Positions 57,230 through 64,000 of a stretch of 64,000 nucleotides of DNA are shown in pieces (positions within the stretch are counted from its first letter, which is position 1; every line of letters starts with the position of its first letter). The notes beneath the pieces are model-generated. The model was given only the letters and a program-made list of their open reading frames with translations. It was not told where the DNA came from and searched no databases. The position numbers and the translations under genes are program-made. This DNA is from Hyphomicrobiales bacterium (lineage in GTDB: Bacteria; Pseudomonadota; Alphaproteobacteria; Rhizobiales; Ancalomicrobiaceae). Location of the stretch: the NCBI GenBank assembly GCA_021286855.1, contig JAJTBO010000003.1, positions 62,001 through 126,000 of the forward strand, read 5' to 3'.

Positions 57230-57990
57230 GCGACGAGGCCGGTCCATTCGCGGGCCATCACGTCGAAGAGATGCATGCGAGCGGCCATCGAGGTGTTGAC
57301 GTCGTCGGGGCGCAAGGTCTCGCCGAGGCTCGGCGCGGCGACGACGCCGGTCCAGCCGGCGGCGCGGAAGGCGCCGATCGAGCGCGGCATGTGCCAAGCC
57401 GGGGTCACGAGCAGCCAACGCGCGCCCGGCGCGGGCTGGACCATCCGATGGGAGAACGTCGCGTTTTCCCAGGTGGTGCGCGAGCGACGTTCTAGGATCA
57501 GGCGATCGGAGGGAATGCCCCGCGCGACCAGGATGCGCGCCATCGTGCCGGCTTCGGAGAGATCGAGACCGTCGGAGGCGATCGTGCCGGTGCCGGACAG
57601 GACGATCGGAACATCGGGCCAACGCTGGGCGAGCCGGAGGGTCTCATCGATCGCCTCCGACCCCATGCCGTATTTCGGTTGGCCGGTCTGGAGCTCCGTC
57701 ACCCCGTCGACGACGCCGCCGATGAAGATGATCCCAGCCGGCGCCGGGGCATTTTCGGCGAGACGGGGGAACCGCGTCTCGAGGCCGGACGCGATGCCAC
57801 GCCACGCCTCGGGTCGTCCGGTGACGCCGAAGAGAATGGTCGCGACGACGACGAGGCCGAGGCCGAGCCGGCGCAGCCGCGGTCGGCTTCCTGCCAGAAC
57901 CAGCGCGACGACGCCGAGGACGAGGCCGACGAAGATCAGAGACGAAGGAAAGGTCAGATAGCCGAGCAACTTTCCGATCTTGAAGCCCAT
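57184..57990 (-). CDS. YdcF/SanA-type (DUF218) envelope protein
   Basis: 268 residues. Two helices at the N-terminus (about 12-33 and 41-60), then the DUF218 domain: GIIFIGGVVDG, VPIVLSGTGTIA, RSRTTWENATFSHRMV and WLLVTPAWHMPRSIGAFRAAGW. The family is linked to envelope barrier functions (SanA, ElyC) and its biochemical role is unclear. GAGGG precedes ATG 57990. A strong hairpin separates it from the clpP-like gene upstream. Confidence 0.88.
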   Translation of the reverse strand: MGFKIGKLLGYLTFPSSLIFVGLVLGVVALVLAGSRPRLRRLGLGLVVVATILFGVTGRPEAWRGIASGLETRFPRLAENAPAPAGIIFIGGVVDGVTELQTGQPKYGMGSEAIDETLRLAQRWPDVPIVLSGTGTIASDGLDLSEAGTMARILVARGIPSDRLILERRSRTTWENATFSHRMVQPAPGARWLLVTPAWHMPRSIGAFRAAGWTGVVAAPSLGETLRPDDVNTSMAARMHLFDVMAREWTGLVAYRLLGRSSALFPAP

Positions 57991-58018
57991 CGCGCCCTCG
58001 CTTTCGTCCCTCTAAACG

Positions 58019-58044
58019 CGAAGGGCCTCTTTCGAGGCCCTTCG
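58019..58044 (-). terminator. Terminator of the ClpP-like gene
   Basis: Perfect 11-bp stem (58019-58029 with 58034-58044) and a 4-nt loop, 20 bases after the stop, followed on the minus strand by cgttta. Confidence 0.7.
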
Positions 58045-58063
58045 TCCGGTCGTTTCGATCCGA

Positions 58064-58687
58064 TCAGGCGAGGTCGGCGGTGGACTTGATCACCTTGGCG
58101 CAGAGGCCGTAGGCGATCGCCTCCTCCGGGCCCATCCAGAAGTCGCGATCGGTGTCCTTGGCGATGCGCTCCAGCGGCTGGCCGGTGGCGTCGGCGAAGA
58201 TCTGGTTCAGGCGGTCGCGCATCTTGATGATCTCGCGGGCCTGGATCTCGATGTCGGTGGCCGGGCCGCCGGCGCCGCCGGACGGTTGATGCAGCAGGAA
58301 GCGGGTGTTGGGCAGGCAGAAGCGCCGCTCCTTGGGCACCGAGACGTAGATCAACGCGCCGGCCGAGGCGACCCAACCGACGCCGATCATGTTCACCGGC
58401 GCGGAGATGAAACCGATCATGTCGTGGATCATGTCGCCGGATTCGACGTGGCCGCCGGGCGAGCAGACGATCACGTTGATCGGATCCTTGGAGACCTGCG
58501 CCAGGGCGAGCAGCCGCGCGGTGACGTCGCGGGCGAGCTCCTGGGTGATCGAGCCGGTGATCAGCACCGTGCGGGCGTCGAAGAGGTGTTTGTCGACCGG
58601 CACCGATTGCGGCGTCTTGGTCTTCTCCTCGTCCTCTTCCTCTTCGTCGAGGCGGGTGTACCAGTAGGTCTTGGGGGTCTTGATCAT
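58064..58687 (-). CDS. ClpP-family serine protease paralogue
   Basis: 207 residues. The catalytic triad is intact and correctly spaced: Ser108 in GWVASAGAL, His133 in LLHQPSGG, Asp182 in [13 protein letters not shown] (25 and 49 residues apart, as in E. coli ClpP). The N-terminus is unusual: [17 protein letters not shown], a strongly acidic extension in place of the normal axial-loop sequence. It stands alone, not beside clpX or lon, so it is probably a second ClpP. ATG 58687 lacks a good ribosome site. Its promoter lies in a very AT-rich patch. Confidence 0.88.
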   Translation of the reverse strand: MIKTPKTYWYTRLDEEEEDEEKTKTPQSVPVDKHLFDARTVLITGSITQELARDVTARLLALAQVSKDPINVIVCSPGGHVESGDMIHDMIGFISAPVNMIGVGWVASAGALIYVSVPKERRFCLPNTRFLLHQPSGGAGGPATDIEIQAREIIKMRDRLNQIFADATGQPLERIAKDTDRDFWMGPEEAIAYGLCAKVIKSTADLA

Positions 58688-58798
58688 GGCGCGTCCGAGC
58701 GAGAACGAGAGATCGTGGGTCGCTTCAGATGTAATGTCCGATCGGAGACGTGTCGAGGCCACTTCGCGGCGCGGGGCGTCGGGGATCGTCGGAGAGCC

Positions 58799-58860
58799 CA
58801 TAAACGACTTCAATATCTACGGATATGTATTTGTATCATATCGATATTTTATTTTTTCAC
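58799..58860. promoter_or_regulatory. AT-rich divergent promoter region with nested palindromes
   Basis: A sharp AT island in GC-rich DNA. It contains atatc-tacg-gatat, gatatg-N9-catatc and the perfect palindrome atatcgatat, overlapping one another. Location between the ClpP-like gene (minus) and a membrane protein gene (plus) suggests promoter plus operator sites; the regulator is unknown. Confidence 0.5.
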
Positions 58861-58953
58861 CATGACCGTCGCGCCATAGGTCTCCATCGCGTAGGATCGT
58901 TCCGCGCAGTCCGGATCGTGAGGGAACGTGGGCGCGCGATCGGAGGACGGTCC

Positions 58954-59904
58954 ATGTGGGAGTTCTCGATTCTGCGCGCGATCGGGCTGGTCGCGGCGAC
59001 TTGGCCGTTCACGGCGCTCCGTCTTCTCGTCTTTCTCGCCACGACCGCCGCCTTCGTGGCGACGACCTCGACCGGGGCCGGGATCGGCTGGGGCGTCGGT
59101 CATATCGGCGACGCCGACTTCCGCCACATGGCGACCTTCTGGGGCGGCGTGATCGGCTTCGGCGGGGCGAGCGTCGTGCTGTGGGGCTTTCGCGAATATT
59201 TCACCTGGATGGTGGTCGCCGGCCATGTCGCGGCGCTTTCCGCCGCCTTCGAGGGCCGGCCGCTGCCCTCCGGCCGCGCCCAGATCGCGGCCGCGATCGA
59301 GATGGTGAAGAACCGGTTCGGCGAGGTGCATGCGCTGTTCGTGCTCGATCAGGCGATCAAGGCGTCGGTCGGGGCGGTGACGCGGCTCTTCGATGGATTG
59401 GCCGCCTTCACCGGCCTGCCGGGGCTCGAAGGGCTCGTCCGCCTCGTCGGCGCGGTCTTGCGGATGTCGACGACCTTCCTCGACGAACTCGTGCTGGCGC
59501 GGGCGCTGATCACCCGGTCCGACGACGCCTGGGGCAACGCCCGCTCCTCGATCGTGCTCTATGCGCAGAACGCCGGGCCGATCCTGAAGAATGCGGTCTG
59601 GCTGACGCTCTTCCGCTTCGTCGGGACGATCGTGCTCTTCGTCGTGCTGATCGGGCCGGCCGGAGCGCTCGTCTGGTTCGCGCCGGGCGCGGCGACCGGC
59701 TGGGCGATGCTGGCCTCGCTCGGCCTCGCCCTCGGCCTGCGCGCCGCGGTGCTCGACCCATTCTGCATCGCCTGTCTGATGCAGGCGTGGTTCGCCCGGA
59801 TCGAAGGCGAAACGCCGGACCCGGCCTGGGAGGCCCGGCTCGACGACGCGTCGAAGCCGTTCCGCGAGATGGGAGCGCGAGCGAGATCCGCCTTCGGCGC
59901 GTGA
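58954..59904 (+). CDS. Multi-pass membrane protein of unknown function
   Basis: 316 residues with about six helices (near 15-38, 60-82, 85-105, 208-232, 235-255) separated by an amphipathic central region (about 105-200). The motif LDQAIKASVGAVTRLFDGL and the C-terminal AVLDPFCIACLMQAWF recur in no family I can name. GGAGG lies seven bases before ATG 58954. It is divergent from the ClpP-like gene and converges on a secreted-protein gene four bases away. Confidence 0.75.
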   Translation: MWEFSILRAIGLVAATWPFTALRLLVFLATTAAFVATTSTGAGIGWGVGHIGDADFRHMATFWGGVIGFGGASVVLWGFREYFTWMVVAGHVAALSAAFEGRPLPSGRAQIAAAIEMVKNRFGEVHALFVLDQAIKASVGAVTRLFDGLAAFTGLPGLEGLVRLVGAVLRMSTTFLDELVLARALITRSDDAWGNARSSIVLYAQNAGPILKNAVWLTLFRFVGTIVLFVVLIGPAGALVWFAPGAATGWAMLASLGLALGLRAAVLDPFCIACLMQAWFARIEGETPDPAWEARLDDASKPFREMGARARSAFGA

Positions 59905-59908
59905 GGCC

Positions 59909-60445
59909 TCACTTGCCGAAGCAGATCTTCACGAAGGTCTTCAAGGGTTCGGCGACGCCGTGGCGCGGCAATTCCTCCTCGAGCGGGATCTGCATCGGGT
60001 CGAACGGCTCGATCGCCGCGACGATCGGCCCAGGCGCCTCGAGCACCGGCAGAAGTTCCTTCTTCAGCGCCTTCAGCGAGGCCGCGTCGAGATCACGATA
60101 GCCGGTGAAGCCGAGGACGCCGAAACCGTCGGTTTCGACCCGCCCGGCGATCCGGAATTCGGCGTCGGCGACGAGGAGGGCGAGTTCGGCCGGGCCGGCG
60201 ACCGACTTCAGGCCGGGAAACCCCTGCGCATAGATCGCGAATTCGTCGGCGTCGCGCAGGCAGGCGATGGTGAGAAGGCGGGGGCCGCCCTCGCTCGGCG
60301 TATAGTGGAGGAAGGCGCGCCGGCGCGGATCCGTGCCGACCGACCAGCCGGCCCGATCGCCGTCGTCGGCGTGAACAGACGGCGCGAGGCCGACGAGGAA
60401 CGCGACGAGCCCGAAGAGGGCGAACAGGAGACGAGCGGACGTCAT
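59909..60445 (-). CDS. Secreted protein of unknown function
   Basis: 178 residues. Signal peptide about 1-26 (ending VHA-DD). The mature domain, WSVGTDPRRRAFLHYTPSEG and LTIACLRDADEFAIYAQGF, then ends in AEPLKTFVKICFGK; two cysteines may pair. GGAGG lies five bases before ATG 60445. It follows the next gene on the same strand with a 42-base gap; they probably share a transcript. Confidence 0.75.
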   Translation of the reverse strand: MTSARLLFALFGLVAFLVGLAPSVHADDGDRAGWSVGTDPRRRAFLHYTPSEGGPRLLTIACLRDADEFAIYAQGFPGLKSVAGPAELALLVADAEFRIAGRVETDGFGVLGFTGYRDLDAASLKALKKELLPVLEAPGPIVAAIEPFDPMQIPLEEELPRHGVAEPLKTFVKICFGK

Positions 60446-60487
60446 GGCGACCTCCCTCCCCGCGGCGCGACCCGACGCGCGCCGGGA

Positions 60488-60835
60488 TCAGTCGAGGAAC
60501 GGCAAGCCGGCGCAGATCAGCCGGCCCGACGCGCCGTCGATCACCAGCCATCCGTCGATCGCGCCTTCGGGGTTGGTCTTCGGTCGATCGATGTGGACGT
60601 GGAAGCTCCACACCTGCGAGGCGCCGCCGCCGCAGATGCTCTCGCGGCGCGGTCCGAGCTTGCGATCGACGATGTTGCGAGCGACTTCGGACGGCGTGTC
60701 GCCATAAGGATCGCCCTGCAGGATAGCGACCGCCTTGGCCAACGCCGCCTTCTCCGAGAGCGGTTCGGCGGCGAAGGCCGGCGCGGCCAGGAGGCCGGCG
60801 GTAAGACCGGCGGCGAGAAGGAACGATCCGCGCAT
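60488..60835 (-). CDS. Secreted protein of unknown function
   Basis: 115 residues. Signal peptide about 1-22 (ending AFA-AE). The mature part, SEKAALAKAVAILQGDPYGD then WSFHVHIDRPKTNPEGAIDGWLVIDGASGRLICAG, has a PepSY/cystatin-like helix-plus-sheet look, but I cannot assign a family. GGGAGG sits five bases before ATG 60835. Upstream partner of the secreted protein at 59909-60445. Confidence 0.7.
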   Translation of the reverse strand: MRGSFLLAAGLTAGLLAAPAFAAEPLSEKAALAKAVAILQGDPYGDTPSEVARNIVDRKLGPRRESICGGGASQVWSFHVHIDRPKTNPEGAIDGWLVIDGASGRLICAGLPFLD

Positions 60836-60927
60836 GACGACCTCCCGACATCGACGAAATCGTCGATCGTGGCGGAAGTCTACCGCACCCTGTCGCCCGC
60901 CGCCTTGATCCGCCGCATGCGCGGGGA

Positions 60928-62100
60928 TCAGGCGGTCCGTTCGAAGATCTGGCGGCCGATCAGCATGCGGCGGATCTCGCTCGTGCCCGCGCCGATCTCG
61001 TAGAGCTTGGCGTCGCGCAGCAGGCGGCCGGTCGGGCTCTCGTTGACGTAGCCCATGCCGCCGAGGAGCTGGATCGCGTCGAGCGCCGCCTTGGTGGCGC
61101 GTTCGGCGGCGAAGAGGATGGCGCCGGCGGAATCCTCGCGCGTCGTCTTGCCGCGATCGCAGGACTTGGCGACCGCATAGACGTAGGCGCGGGCCGCGTT
61201 GAGTTCGACATACATGTCCGCGACCTTGGCCTGGACCAGCTGGAAGGCGCCGATCGGTTGGCCGAACTGCTTGCGGTCGTGGATGTGCGGGATGACCACG
61301 TCGAGCGCGGCCTGGGCGATGCCGAGCGGGCCGGCGGCGAGAACGGCGCGCTCGTAGTCGAGGCCGGACATCAGCACGGCGACGCCCCGATTGACCTCGC
61401 CGAGGACGTTCTCGGCCGGGACCTCGCAATCGGTGAAGACCAGTTCGCCGGTCTCCGAGCCGCGCATGCCGAGCTTGTCGAGCTTCTGGGCGACGGAGAA
61501 GCCGGGGAAGGTCTTTTCCACCAGGAAGGCGGTGATGCCCTTCGGCCCCGCGCTCGGATCGGTCTTGGCGTAGACGATCAGCGTGTCGGCGGAGGGGCCG
61601 TTGGTGATCCAGAGTTTCGTGCCGTTGAGGACGTAGCGGTCGCCCTTCTTCTCGGCCCGGAGCTTCATCGAGACGACGTCGGAGCCGGCGCCGGGCTCGG
61701 ACATGGCGAGCGCGCCGAGATGTTCGCCGGAGACGAGCTTCGGCATGTAACGGGTCTTCTGGTCGCGGCTGCCCCAGCGGCGCAGCTGATTGACGCAGAG
61801 GTTCGAGTGCGCGCCGTAGGAGAGGCCGATCGAACCGGAGGCGCGCGAGATCTCCTCGAGCGCCAGACAATGTTCGAGATAGCCGAGGCCGGAGCCGCCC
61901 CACTCCTCCTCGACGGTGACGCCGAGCAGGCCGAGCGCGCCCATTTCGGGCCAGAGCTCGCGGGGGAACCAGTCCTCACGATCGACGCGGTCGGCGAGCG
62001 GCGCGATCCGGTCCTGCGCGAAGCCGCGCACGGTGTCGCGCAGCATGTCGGCGGTCTCGCCGAGGTCGAAGTCGAACACGGGACCGGAATTCGGAATCAT
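60928..62100 (-). CDS. ivd: Isovaleryl-CoA dehydrogenase
   Basis: 390 residues. FAD enzyme of leucine breakdown (isovaleryl-CoA to 3-methylcrotonyl-CoA). The acyl-CoA dehydrogenase signatures are [18 protein letters not shown] and [21 protein letters not shown]. The catalytic Glu lies in the IVD position, [15 protein letters not shown], and not in the C-terminal site used by short/medium-chain enzymes. ATG 62100 has GGGGAGAG upstream. The other leu-catabolism genes are not adjacent. A near-consensus promoter containing a palindromic operator precedes it. Confidence 0.94.
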   Translation of the reverse strand: MIPNSGPVFDFDLGETADMLRDTVRGFAQDRIAPLADRVDREDWFPRELWPEMGALGLLGVTVEEEWGGSGLGYLEHCLALEEISRASGSIGLSYGAHSNLCVNQLRRWGSRDQKTRYMPKLVSGEHLGALAMSEPGAGSDVVSMKLRAEKKGDRYVLNGTKLWITNGPSADTLIVYAKTDPSAGPKGITAFLVEKTFPGFSVAQKLDKLGMRGSETGELVFTDCEVPAENVLGEVNRGVAVLMSGLDYERAVLAAGPLGIAQAALDVVIPHIHDRKQFGQPIGAFQLVQAKVADMYVELNAARAYVYAVAKSCDRGKTTREDSAGAILFAAERATKAALDAIQLLGGMGYVNESPTGRLLRDAKLYEIGAGTSEIRRMLIGRQIFERTA

Positions 62101-62153
62101 CGGCGTCTCTCCCCTGGCGCGGAGCCCTCTCGGGGGCCCTCGGCGACGCGGGG

Positions 62154-62183
62154 ATTATCGAACGGTCGTTCGTTTTTTGTCAA
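62154..62183 (-). promoter_or_regulatory. ivd promoter with embedded palindromic operator
   Basis: On the minus strand: TTGACA (62178-62183), 18-bp spacer, GATAAT (62154-62159), 54 bases before the ivd start. The spacer holds the inverted repeat CGAACG-GT-CGTTCG (62159-62172), a layout in which a TetR-type repressor would block RNA polymerase. Confidence 0.7.
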
Positions 62184-62277
62184 CCTGCGCGGATGGCGAA
62201 GATGCGCGCCGCTCGGGCGCGCGCCGCCCGAAAATCGACCCAATCGCCGTCTCGTCTCGCTCTCGAAAGGGGGCCGG

Positions 62278-63018
62278 ATGAGCGATTTCGCAGCGACGAG
62301 CGACGTGTTCGCGCCGGCTCCCTCGCGCGGGACGCCGCGCCGTCTCATCGTCGCGTCGCTCGCCCTGCATCTCGCGGCCTTCGCCTTCCTCGTTCTCGTT
62401 CGGCCGCCACGGCTTCCGGTGGCGGCGGGCGACGGCGGCATCGCGGTCGAGATCGTGGCGGCGACGCCCTCGCCGATCGCCGAGCGAGCCGCATCGCCCG
62501 TCCCGTCCCTACCCGCTCCGCCACCGGCGCCGACCGAGACCGGCGCGCCGGCGGAGGCCGCCGCCCCGACGCCGCCGGTCGAGGCGAAGCCCAAGACGTC
62601 GGCGCCGAGCCCCGCCGCCGACGGGATGATCGAAGCGAAGCGGCTCCTCTCGGCGCGGGTGCTCGCCGATCCGCGCAGCCGGCCGGCGCGCGAGGCGTTG
62701 CGGCAGTTCGCCGGCGACGATCGGATCCGGCAGCTCTGCGGCTTCGAAGCGATGGAGCAGATTCGCGCCGCCACGCCCTCGCTGCAGCCGGAACAGGTGA
62801 TCGCCGACGCCCTCGCCGAGGCGACGGGATCGGGCGCGGCGATCGAGGCGTCGGGCGCGGCGGTTCTGGTGAGCGGACGCTGGCGGCGGCTCGCCTTTCG
62901 CTGCGAATTAACGGCGGGGCTCGACGCGGTCGCCCGCTTCGCCTTCCGCCTCGGTCCGGAAATCTCGGCGGCCGAGCGACGCCGTCACGATCTGCCGCTC
63001 GGCGGCGATCTCGATTGA
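62278..63018 (+). CDS. DUF930 protein (TonB-like anchored periplasmic protein)
   Basis: 246 residues. One helix (about 22-42, IVASLALHLAAFAFLVLV), a Pro/Ala-rich periplasmic linker (about 60-115), and a C-terminal DUF930 domain: SARVLADPRSRPAREALRQF, RIRQLCGFEAMEQI and AFRCELTAGLDAVARFAFRLG with two cysteines likely in a disulfide. The layout resembles TonB-type anchored proteins but lacks the TonB fold. AGGGGG lies before ATG 62278. Divergent from ivd; its 3' end overlaps the convergent transporter by 34 bases. Confidence 0.87.
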   Translation: MSDFAATSDVFAPAPSRGTPRRLIVASLALHLAAFAFLVLVRPPRLPVAAGDGGIAVEIVAATPSPIAERAASPVPSLPAPPPAPTETGAPAEAAAPTPPVEAKPKTSAPSPAADGMIEAKRLLSARVLADPRSRPAREALRQFAGDDRIRQLCGFEAMEQIRAATPSLQPEQVIADALAEATGSGAAIEASGAAVLVSGRWRRLAFRCELTAGLDAVARFAFRLGPEISAAERRRHDLPLGGDLD

Positions 63019-63887
63019 TCCCCGACGGCGACGGCGTTGCGGCGTGACAGCTGGACGCCGCCGAGGACCAGGGCCATCGCCAGGGCGAGCGTCCAGGAGA
63101 GCGTCTCGCCCAGGACGAAGGCGGCGATCAGCAGGCTGGTCAACGGTTGGGCGAACTGGATCGGCGCGATGCGGGCCGCGCCGCCGCGGTCGAGCGCCCA
63201 GAACCAGGCGGCGTAGCCGGCGACGGTGCAGAGCACGGCGAGCGTGACGAGCGCCGCCCAGCCGGTCGTCGTCAATCCGGCGAGGCTCGGTACGACGAAG
63301 GGCGCGGCCGGCAGGACGGCGAGCGCGCCGACGAGGATCGACCAGACGATCGCCCCGAAGAGCCCGGTCTCGCCGGCGAGCCGCGCGCCGGCGACGTAGC
63401 CGACGCTGACGGTCAGTGTCGCGGCGACCAGGATCAGGTCGCCGGCGAGCGTCGCCGTCGCCGCGCCGCCGGGTTCGCGGCCGAGGATCAGCACGACGAC
63501 GCCGGCGAGAGAGACCGAGCAACCGGCCCACCAACCGGCGCGCGGCCAGCGCCGCGACAGGAGAAACTGCAGGATCCCCGTCGCCACCGGCGCGGCGGCG
63601 AAGATCAGGGCGGCATGCGCCGTGGTCGTCCGTGCGACGCCGAGCCCCTGTAGGACGAAGGAGGCGGCGAAGCCGACGACGCCGCTCGCCAGCAGGGCGA
63701 GGCGGGCGGTCCGCGAGGTCGGAAACCGCGGCGGCGCGATCAGAAACAGCGGCGTCAGCGCCAGGGCGGAGACCAACAAACGCGCGACACCGACGAAGGC
63801 CGGCGGTATGTCTCGGGCGACGAAGGCGGTGGCGGCCGGCGTCGTGCCCCAGATCGCGACGGCGAGGCCGCCGACGAGAAGGGGCAT
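62985..63887 (-). CDS. EamA/DMT superfamily transporter
   Basis: 300 residues, ten helices in two EamA repeats (WGTTPAATAFVARDIPPAFVGVARLLVS... and VGYVAGARLAGETGLFGAIVW...). Drug/metabolite transporter; substrate unknown. ATG 63887 with GGAGG five bases upstream is preferred; an upstream ATG (63941) overlaps the 23-bp palindrome and would put an operator inside the coding region. Divergent from a gene at the window edge that may encode its regulator. Confidence 0.88.
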   Translation of the reverse strand: MPLLVGGLAVAIWGTTPAATAFVARDIPPAFVGVARLLVSALALTPLFLIAPPRFPTSRTARLALLASGVVGFAASFVLQGLGVARTTTAHAALIFAAAPVATGILQFLLSRRWPRAGWWAGCSVSLAGVVVLILGREPGGAATATLAGDLILVAATLTVSVGYVAGARLAGETGLFGAIVWSILVGALAVLPAAPFVVPSLAGLTTTGWAALVTLAVLCTVAGYAAWFWALDRGGAARIAPIQFAQPLTSLLIAAFVLGETLSWTLALAMALVLGGVQLSRRNAVAVGDQSRSPPSGRS

Positions 63888-63936
63888 GACCGCCTCCGAT
63901 CGACGCGAGCGGACGCCATGGGGATCGCGTTCGTGG

Positions 63937-63965
63937 TTCATAGTTTCCACGGTGGCAACTATAAT
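63937..63965 (+). promoter_or_regulatory. Promoter of the gene at the right edge
   Basis: TTCATA (63937-63942), 17-bp spacer, consensus TATAAT (63960-63965), 22 bases before ATG 63988. The palindromic operator 63940-63962 covers the spacer. Confidence 0.6.
63940..63962. promoter_or_regulatory. 23-bp palindromic operator
   Basis: Near-perfect inverted repeat with arms ATAGTT and AACTAT around an inner CCAC-N-GTGG; 20 of 23 positions match their reverse complement. It overlaps the divergent promoter region and is a likely repressor site for both the transporter and the gene at the edge. Confidence 0.7.
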
Positions 63966-63987
63966 CGTCACCGTCAAGGGTGAGCGC

Positions 63988-64000
63988 ATGACCGACACGA
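63988..64000 (+). CDS. Start of a gene cut by the window end
   Basis: ATG ACC GAC ACG, preceded by AAGGG eight bases upstream and by the promoter at 63937-63965. Only four codons are visible. A regulator of the divergent EamA transporter is the natural guess from position; nothing in the sequence shows it. Confidence 0.4.

Overview
The window is about 70% G+C, gene-dense, and reads as chromosome of an alphaproteobacterium of the order Hyphomicrobiales (Rhizobiales). Lineage pointers are a class II ribonucleotide reductase, BA14K-like, EipB (DUF1849), DUF1489, DUF930 and DUF3572 proteins, the divK-pleD pair, hdaA-ppk-ppx, a Cys-free L33 and a phasin. I see no rRNA, tRNA, CRISPR array, insertion sequence, integrase or prophage gene.

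Layout. 1-6.9 kb: the 3' end of nrdJ, a BA14K-like secreted protein, and the osmoregulated periplasmic glucan pair opgG-opgH. 7-11.3 kb: aspS, the iron-storage pair bfd/bfr (convergent, with a Fur/Irr-like box before bfd) and rnd. 11.3-18.6 kb: one minus-strand chain of overlapping genes, pgsA-perM-hdaA-ppk1-ppx and a lysine 2,3-aminomutase-like radical SAM gene. 18.8-22.8 kb: purM-purN, then a two-gene unit of a membrane-anchored double-Cache sensor with no output domain and a pentameric ligand-gated ion channel homologue. 23-27 kb: pstSCAB with a Pho box and no phoU beside it, then rpmG.

27.4-34.8 kb: a cassette of a secreted PepSY protein, an OmpR-type two-component system, a D/H-rich secreted protein, a DUF2271 protein with a candidate FMN-attachment motif, a PepSY-membrane/flavodoxin reductase fusion, an ApbE flavin transferase and a ZIP-type permease. 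Three copies of a CCTGA-type direct repeat flank the regulator genes. I read it as a regulated extracytosolic flavin electron-transfer system. 35-41.8 kb: pleD, divK, DUF3572, a HAD-like gene, dinB, eipB, ridA and a glycerophosphodiesterase. 41.9-43 kb: three small secreted Arg/Cys-tailed proteins.

43-50.2 kb: FemAB-like and HIT proteins, a GlsB/YeaQ protein, azlCD, a transglutaminase-like protein and clpS-clpA. 50.5-58 kb: a phasin with two PhaR-like operators, a DD-carboxypeptidase with a SPOR domain, a membrane J-domain protein, panC, DUF1489, a GST, DUF599 and YdcF. 58-64 kb: a ClpP paralogue facing an AT-rich divergent promoter, a membrane protein, two secreted proteins, isovaleryl-CoA dehydrogenase with an operator-embedded promoter, DUF930 and an EamA transporter divergent from a gene cut by the window end.

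Most of the window is housekeeping. The two parts most worth follow-up are the Cache/ion-channel pair (20.7-22.8 kb) and the flavin cassette with its operators (27.4-34.8 kb). Starts were chosen by Shine-Dalgarno match and family N-termini; family names come from recognition of the translated proteins, with no database search.
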